From: an uncultured Collinsella sp.
GTDB lineage: Bacteria > Actinomycetota > Coriobacteriia > Coriobacteriales > Coriobacteriaceae
Direction: 5' to 3'
DNA: 7,123 bases
Assembly: GCA_958407555.1 (NCBI GenBank)
Contig: CATYJC010000091.1
Span: forward strand, 1 to 7,123
Shown: positions 3,296 to 7,123 of the stretch, in pieces
Layout: every line of letters starts with the position of its first letter
Position numbering within the stretch: position 1 is the first letter of the stretch
The notes under the pieces: generated by a model
Databases searched by the model: none
What the model saw: only the letters and a program-made list of their open reading frames with translations
Told to the model about the DNA's origin: nothing
Translations under genes and position numbers: made by a program

Positions 3296-6200
3296 CTATT
3301 TCATCTGCATGGTTGCGGCTCGCTGCGCCAAGAAAGACAGCCAGCAGAGCCCAAGGCAGTCCTCCTGCATAATAAGGATATCAGGTCGCCATTTCGACTG
3401 GGTCGGAAAGCGTTCATTGGATAGCGGCCCGGTAAATTGAAGTTGCTTCGGGTTATAACTTTGGTTCGCAAACGTGAAAATGGCCCCATTAGAGACATTG
3501 TACGAATGAAACCTCGCGGCCTTCCCGTCGCACACGAGCACATTGCCGCGCCGAATCGTCATCCGAGGCGCGCCCTCGGGCACCTCGACGGTATCCCACA
3601 GGTCAATAGCTTTCTCCTTCGAAAACGCCCTCATGGTTCGCCTCTCGGCTTCGCGGTGCGGGATGTCGATACAGTAGACTGGGTCAAATGACCACTTGCC
3701 GCGCTTGCCGATCGAGGCGTCGAACACGGCATCAAGGGCGCACATCTCGTCATATTTCCGACAACCGCCGTGGCCGTCTTTCCATATCGTGGTGGCCTTG
3801 TTTACCTTCCTTTCGACAATCCTGCCGTCCTTGTCCCTCTTGACGGCAAGATATAGGTCCTTGCCGGCCTCGTCGCGTCCCAGATAGGGATAGACCGTGT
3901 CCTTGAGCACGCTGCCTGTGACGGTGTTCGGAAGTGTGAGCGTCGGCACGATACACGGGATCCAGGCATCTACCTGCTCCTTGAACTCCGGATAGGGAAG
4001 CGAGTCGCTGAAAAGCCGCTGGCGCACGTCGGCGCGGGCATGACCTTCGTTGACAAGCGCCACGTTCTTCACGATGCCGGGGGTGCAGCAGGCGATGACC
4101 GCCGCATCGACCGCATGGTGACGGTCGTCGTCACGGTTCTTCTTGCCGTCCGGCCCGGTGATGCCGATGTCCCAAACGCTGCGCATGAGGGCGGTCGCGC
4201 TGCCGGCGACACAGAATACATGCTCGTGTCCATCCCTGGCAAAGGGCAGGCACTCCCTCAGCCACTTGGCGAGCGCAACGGACATGTATCGAGTGTCGTT
4301 GAGGTTGCGGTCAATAAAGCCGCCGGCTCGTTCGGCAAGGTTCTCGCAGGTAAGGTTAGCGAGTTTCTTTCGGGCGTACCGCCTGGGCTCGCACATCTTC
4401 GCCCAGCGCTCCATCCGGCCGCAGAATTCGTCCCAATTAGGCGCAGCCGCCTCGCCAGAGGTCATCCACTCGTAGGGCGAGCGGTTCGACTTGTCCCTAT
4501 TCGATTTGGTGAGGCAGAGAACCTTGTTTACCTGCGAGTTGTCGCAGGTACGCGAGATCGGCAGGATATGGTCGATTTCGGCATATCCGTACTCCTCGAG
4601 CATGCGCCTGAAGTCGATGCCGGCGCCCGTATACGGATCTTTGCCGCCCTGCTCGCGATAGAGCTTGACCATGTCAAGGTCCCGCCCGCGAACATGGTGG
4701 TCGTCGGGAAGCCCCAGAAACTCGACGATATCCCTCTTGGCCTGCTCGTTGAGCTCACGCCGCGCCCTGTTGCTCTCCGCCACGACCTCGCGCTCGTGCT
4801 TGGAGCGCTTGAGCTCGCGGGCGACCTCGACGCGGATGACATCAGGCAGCCCATAGTGTCTGATAGCGGAGTTGACCATGCGCCGCACCTGCGCCGTCGC
4901 ACGGAGCACGACAGGGTTCTTACACGTCGGGTCATAATCGGAAAAGGCGCAGAGCAGCCCGTCTGCCGCCCCACCGCGCTCCTCGGCGAGCATGGCGCGC
5001 GCCTGCGCGAGGCCGGAATCCTCCTCGGCCTGCCTGAGCGATGTGACGCAGGGGTCCTCGAGCGTGCCACGGAGCATCTGAAGCGCTTCCAGACTCGCGC
5101 TCGCATAGCCCGAGAACAGGCGCGCCGAATAGGGCAGATCGACGATGGCCTCGACCTCGTCATCGGTGAGGGCCAGCGGGGCGAGCCGTCCGGCGAGCGA
5201 TGCCGCCGACGTTGCGTAGGTAAGCGCTGAGCAGACCGCGTCGGCGTCGTCGATATGGTCGTGCAGCCGCTCGAGCAGGTCGCGGTGGTCCTCATAGAGC
5301 CCCGTACACAGCACGGACCAGGCCGGCAGGGCGATGCAGTCGCGCTTCTCCTCCTCGGCGGGACGCCCCTTGAACGAATCGCACTCAGCGAGCCCCAGCC
5401 TGCGGCGCAGCCCCGACCATTTCAGCGGCTTCACCGATTTCTTCACGGCGAAGAGCTCCCTCACGATCTCGATACGGATGTTTCCCGGGATGGTGGATGA
5501 GGTGCCGTCGGCATGCAGGATGACAGTGTTGCAGAGCGTCTGGTGGGCGCGCACCATCTCGAAGGAGATCGTGGACGTGGCCCCGCGCCTGTACGGCGCG
5601 CCGAGGTAGGTGCAGAGGCCCACCTTGAGGTAGGTCGACATGTCGCGCTTGCTCGTGTCGGTGAGCCATGTCAGCTCGGCGATATAGCGCTCCTCGAGCG
5701 CTTCGGTGGCGATCTCGCTGCCCAGCTCGCGCTGGCGTGCGAAGATCGTGCGGACCTCGTCGACCGTCATATCGATGTCTGCCGTATAGCTGTAGTCGCC
5801 GGCCCTGTTACGCGAACGTGGCTGTCCGGCAAGGTATTGGCCGAAAGTCTTGCAGCCGCCCTCGGCGAGCGCCGCATGGTTCGCGGCGAGTGCCTTCTTG
5901 ACCTTGCCGGCATCGTCGTCCTTATCCGACTTGCCGTGGTCGATATACCCGCGATGGCTCGCGAACGAGTACAGGACGCGGGCGAACTCGCGGGAGTTCA
6001 GCAGGTATTCAAGGGCCTTGGACCTCAGCCTGACGACCGTGCGCTCGTCGCGGCGCGCGGCGAACCACTCGCCGCCGGCGTCGGCGGGAATGAGGCCGAA
6101 ATCGGACAGCGCGGCCCTGATGGCCTTCTTGCGCCGTCCCTCGCGCATGATGTTCCTGCGGACCGAGCGGGCGCCGCGTCTCACCGACGCCAGGCTCTCG

Positions 6201-6454
6201 GGAGCCGCAGTCGCCTTCTTCTTGTCGACGACGGGCGACTTGAAGAGGTGGCTGGCCATCAGGACGATCTCATGGTTGAGGACATCGACCAGGCACAGCC
6301 CCGTGCTGGCCACGCCGATATCGAGACCCGCCCAGATCACCCTGTCCTTCGACCTGAACTCCTCCAGAGTTATGAGCGCCGTGGCGAAGGTGCCGGGGTC
6401 GAACCCGAGCTCCCCGATATCCGTTCCCGGGGCTTTATCCATAGAGGTATCCAA
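3296..6454 (-). CDS. cas9: Cas9 RNA-guided DNA endonuclease, type II-C
   Basis: This is a compact Cas9 of up to 1052 residues that cuts DNA matched by a crRNA:tracrRNA guide. Domains in order: RuvC-I with catalytic D45 in WAGLDIGVASTG; arginine-rich bridge helix about 92-113 (RRGARSVRRNIMREGRRKK); an alpha-helical recognition lobe to about 520; RuvC-II with E543 in IRVEVARELKRS; HNH with H629 in EIDHILPIS and N652 in TKSNRDKSNRSP; RuvC-III with H780 and D783 in DRHHAVDAAVIA; then a divergent PAM-interacting region of about 250 residues. All catalytic residues are present, so a double-strand nuclease is expected. The start is uncertain: TTG at 6454 is the first possible one, ATG at 6442 (residue 5) is next, and GTG at 6340 (residue 39) follows an AAGGA and would remove an otherwise unusual N-terminal extension. 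The size and lack of csn2 fit II-C. It faces cas1-cas2 tail to tail. Its PAM cannot be read from here. Confidence 0.96.
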   Translation of the reverse strand: MDTSMDKAPGTDIGELGFDPGTFATALITLEEFRSKDRVIWAGLDIGVASTGLCLVDVLNHEIVLMASHLFKSPVVDKKKATAAPESLASVRRGARSVRRNIMREGRRKKAIRAALSDFGLIPADAGGEWFAARRDERTVVRLRSKALEYLLNSREFARVLYSFASHRGYIDHGKSDKDDDAGKVKKALAANHAALAEGGCKTFGQYLAGQPRSRNRAGDYSYTADIDMTVDEVRTIFARQRELGSEIATEALEERYIAELTWLTDTSKRDMSTYLKVGLCTYLGAPYRRGATSTISFEMVRAHQTLCNTVILHADGTSSTIPGNIRIEIVRELFAVKKSVKPLKWSGLRRRLGLAECDSFKGRPAEEEKRDCIALPAWSVLCTGLYEDHRDLLERLHDHIDDADAVCSALTYATSAASLAGRLAPLALTDDEVEAIVDLPYSARLFSGYASASLEALQMLRGTLEDPCVTSLRQAEEDSGLAQARAMLAEERGGAADGLLCAFSDYDPTCKNPVVLRATAQVRRMVNSAIRHYGLPDVIRVEVARELKRSKHEREVVAESNRARRELNEQAKRDIVEFLGLPDDHHVRGRDLDMVKLYREQGGKDPYTGAGIDFRRMLEEYGYAEIDHILPISRTCDNSQVNKVLCLTKSNRDKSNRSPYEWMTSGEAAAPNWDEFCGRMERWAKMCEPRRYARKKLANLTCENLAERAGGFIDRNLNDTRYMSVALAKWLRECLPFARDGHEHVFCVAGSATALMRSVWDIGITGPDGKKNRDDDRHHAVDAAVIACCTPGIVKNVALVNEGHARADVRQRLFSDSLPYPEFKEQVDAWIPCIVPTLTLPNTVTGSVLKDTVYPYLGRDEAGKDLYLAVKRDKDGRIVERKVNKATTIWKDGHGGCRKYDEMCALDAVFDASIGKRGKWSFDPVYCIDIPHREAERRTMRAFSKEKAIDLWDTVEVPEGAPRMTIRRGNVLVCDGKAARFHSYNVSNGAIFTFANQSYNPKQLQFTGPLSNERFPTQSKWRPDILIMQEDCLGLCWLSFLAQRAATMQMK

Positions 6455-6455
6455 T

Positions 6456-6488
6456 CTATTCGCGCACGGTCTCCATCCTCCCGCGCAT
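6456..6488 (-). CDS. Possible 10-codon leader ORF ahead of cas9
   Basis: ATG at 6488 opens a short frame encoding MRGRMETVRE, with stop TAG at 6458-6456, one base before the TTG (6454) that opens the cas9 frame. Purine-rich sequence (GGGAGG) lies inside it. Translation of this leader could deliver ribosomes to the poorly preceded cas9 start by coupling. Such a short frame can easily occur by chance, and it matters only if the TTG start is real. Confidence 0.2.
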   Translation of the reverse strand: MRGRMETVRE

Positions 6489-6529
6489 TTCCAGACCTTT
6501 TACCCCGAATACCACAAGCTCACACCCAC

Positions 6530-6564
6530 AAAAAATGGTCGGCCCCGCATCCGCGGCCCCGACC
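6530..6564 (-). terminator. Intrinsic terminator upstream of cas9 (minus strand)
   Basis: On the minus strand an outer stem GGTCGG / CCGACC (6564-6559 with 6542-6537), a 2x2 G-G internal loop and an inner 4-bp stem with loop GGAT are followed by a T-run of six (6535-6530). It would stop leftward transcription coming from the gene or RNA to the right and insulate cas9, so cas9 needs its own promoter within 6455-6530. I see no convincing promoter there. Confidence 0.75.
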
Positions 6565-6923
6565 GTGAAACACCCTGTGTACGGACAAAGCCGGAGATTC
6601 CCTTACGGACTTCGTTCATGCACATACCGTTTCAAAGTGAGGTTGCGGCGCCCACCGCCGCACGTCGATGTGGCTTATACCCGCCAAGACCCCGATCAAG
6701 ACTAAAGAGATCCGGAACCCTATTGACTCCACGGGTCAATAGCCCTGGTTCGTACCACCCCAAGCCGATTGTCAGCCGATACCGACCGCAAGGCGTTTCC
6801 CACATCCGGCGGTCCTGCGGGACGGATGGGGTCCCTCCGAGCCGCCGCCCATGGTAAACGCGAAGATAAATCAGCCGCATTACTGGTGCGCCCTCCGATG
6901 CGCGCACGTCACGGTCTCTTCTA
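6565..6923 (-). other. Intergenic stretch with hairpins, no supported gene
   Basis: I find no convincing protein gene, tRNA or known RNA family here. The longest minus-strand frame (6632-6907, 91 codons) has no recognisable domain and no clear ribosome site. Visible structure: CTATTGAC / GTCAATAG (6720-6727 and 6735-6742, 8-bp perfect arms, 7-base loop); TGAAAC / GTTTCA arms at the two ends of about 6566-6635; GTCC / GGAC with a 4-base loop near 6812-6823; and CGGCGG / CCGCCG arms flanking that region. Because the stretch ends in an intrinsic terminator on the minus strand, it is either a long 3' untranslated region of the gene at 6978 or a separate structured RNA. Confidence 0.4.
6720..6742. 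repeat. 8-bp perfect inverted repeat
   Basis: CTATTGAC (6720-6727) and GTCAATAG (6735-6742) are exact inverted copies separated by 7 bases. The dyad could be an operator for a dimeric regulator or an RNA hairpin. No adjacent promoter or T-run helps to choose. Confidence 0.5.
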
Positions 6924-6968
6924 CCCGCAAAGCCGCCTGTCTACACAGGCAGACGGCGGCATTGCGGG
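6924..6968 (-). terminator. Long hairpin just after the partial gene's stop
   Basis: CCCGCAA (6924-6930) pairs with TTGCGGG (6962-6968). After an A-A mismatch, GCCGCC pairs with GGCGGC and, past a bulged base, GTCT with AGAC, for about 17 bp in all. A competing inner hairpin GCCTGT / ACAGGC is also possible. It begins 9 bases after the stop codon of the minus-strand gene at 6978. No T-run follows on either strand, so it may stabilise the 3' end of the mRNA or act as a factor-dependent terminator. Confidence 0.5.
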
Positions 6969-6977
6969 CGAAATCGC

Positions 6978-7123
6978 CTATTTCCTCTTCTTCGGGCGCG
7001 CAATCTCGGCCGGCCTGTCCGCGGGGTCGAACGACCCGGCGCGGAACTCCACGCAGCCGGTGGCGCCACGCGGCGCGGCGAAGAACCGCCAGGGCTTGAG
7101 CGCGACATCGAGCGATACCGCCT
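6978..7123 (-). CDS. C-terminal end of an unrecognised protein (partial)
   Basis: The minus strand carries the last 47 codons of a gene that enters from beyond the right edge and stops with TAG at 6980-6978. The visible residues begin AVSLDVALKPWRFFAAPRGA and finish with a basic tail RPKKRK. The alternation of hydrophobic and charged residues and high GC at third codon positions look like real coding sequence, and a long hairpin follows the stop immediately. I do not recognise the family: no motif in this piece is diagnostic. It is transcribed in the same direction as cas9 but separated from it by more than 500 bases and by an intrinsic terminator, so it is probably not part of the CRISPR system. 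Confidence 0.6.
   Translation of the reverse strand, partial: AVSLDVALKPWRFFAAPRGATGCVEFRAGSFDPADRPAEIARPKKRK

Noticed and set aside
2936..3300. A csn2 or cas4 gene that would make the system type II-A or II-B
   Set aside because: The bases after cas2 are directly occupied by the terminator and the convergent cas9, and no such gene is found elsewhere in the window.
4040..5230. A long plus-strand open frame opposite cas9
   Set aside because: It is antisense to the conserved HNH and RuvC regions of cas9, has no domain of its own, and arises from high-GC codon use.
6743..6762. GGTTCGTACC-like string reminiscent of a tRNA T-arm
   Set aside because: No acceptor, D or anticodon stems can be built around it.
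5513..6857. Two further long plus-strand frames opposite the cas9 N-terminus and upstream region
   Set aside because: Their composition is that of antisense shadows, they overlap each other, and no family motif is visible.
6632..6907. A 91-codon minus-strand frame between cas9 and the partial gene
   Set aside because: There is no recognisable domain and no clear ribosome site, and it runs across several inverted repeats, so coding is unsupported.

Overview
The window holds a compact type II-C CRISPR-Cas9 locus interrupted by an insertion sequence. High GC, GC-rich codon use and the style of the IS3-family transposase fit an actinobacterium, possibly a gut Coriobacteriia such as the Eggerthellaceae. 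That placement is inference; nothing here fixes the species.

Layout from left to right: three perfect 36-bp CRISPR repeats with two 30-bp spacers (1-168); half of an intrinsic terminator (180-195); a complete IS3-family element of about 1.49 kb with a -1 frameshifted orfA/orfB transposase (196-1684); the other half of the terminator (1685-1704); a tracrRNA gene on the minus strand (about 1764-1894); cas1 and cas2 on the plus strand, overlapping by ATGA (1994-3255); a short tail-to-tail gap with a hairpin terminator; cas9 on the minus strand (3296-6454); a mostly non-coding stretch with hairpins (6455-6977); and the C-terminal end of an unrecognised minus-strand gene that runs off the window (6978-7123).

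How it works together: every repeat ends in an extended -10 promoter (TGATATAAT), so each crRNA can start inside its own spacer and run rightward, as known for Neisseria type II-C arrays. The tracrRNA is transcribed leftward. Its anti-repeat pairs with repeat positions 1-33: a 24-bp perfect upper stem, a 5-nt bulge and a 9-nt lower stem. crRNA and tracrRNA would guide the Cas9, which has all RuvC and HNH catalytic residues; Cas1-Cas2 would add spacers. No csn2 or cas4 is visible, which fits II-C.

The most unusual points are: (i) cas9 faces cas1-cas2 instead of leading them in one operon; (ii) removing the IS and one copy of its 3-bp AGC duplication rebuilds a bidirectional terminator that once separated the converging array and tracrRNA units, so the IS sits in the terminator loop; (iii) the last repeat promoter now points at the transposase with no intact intrinsic terminator between; (iv) an 8-bp inverted repeat flanks the tracrRNA anti-repeat and could fold a long form of the RNA.
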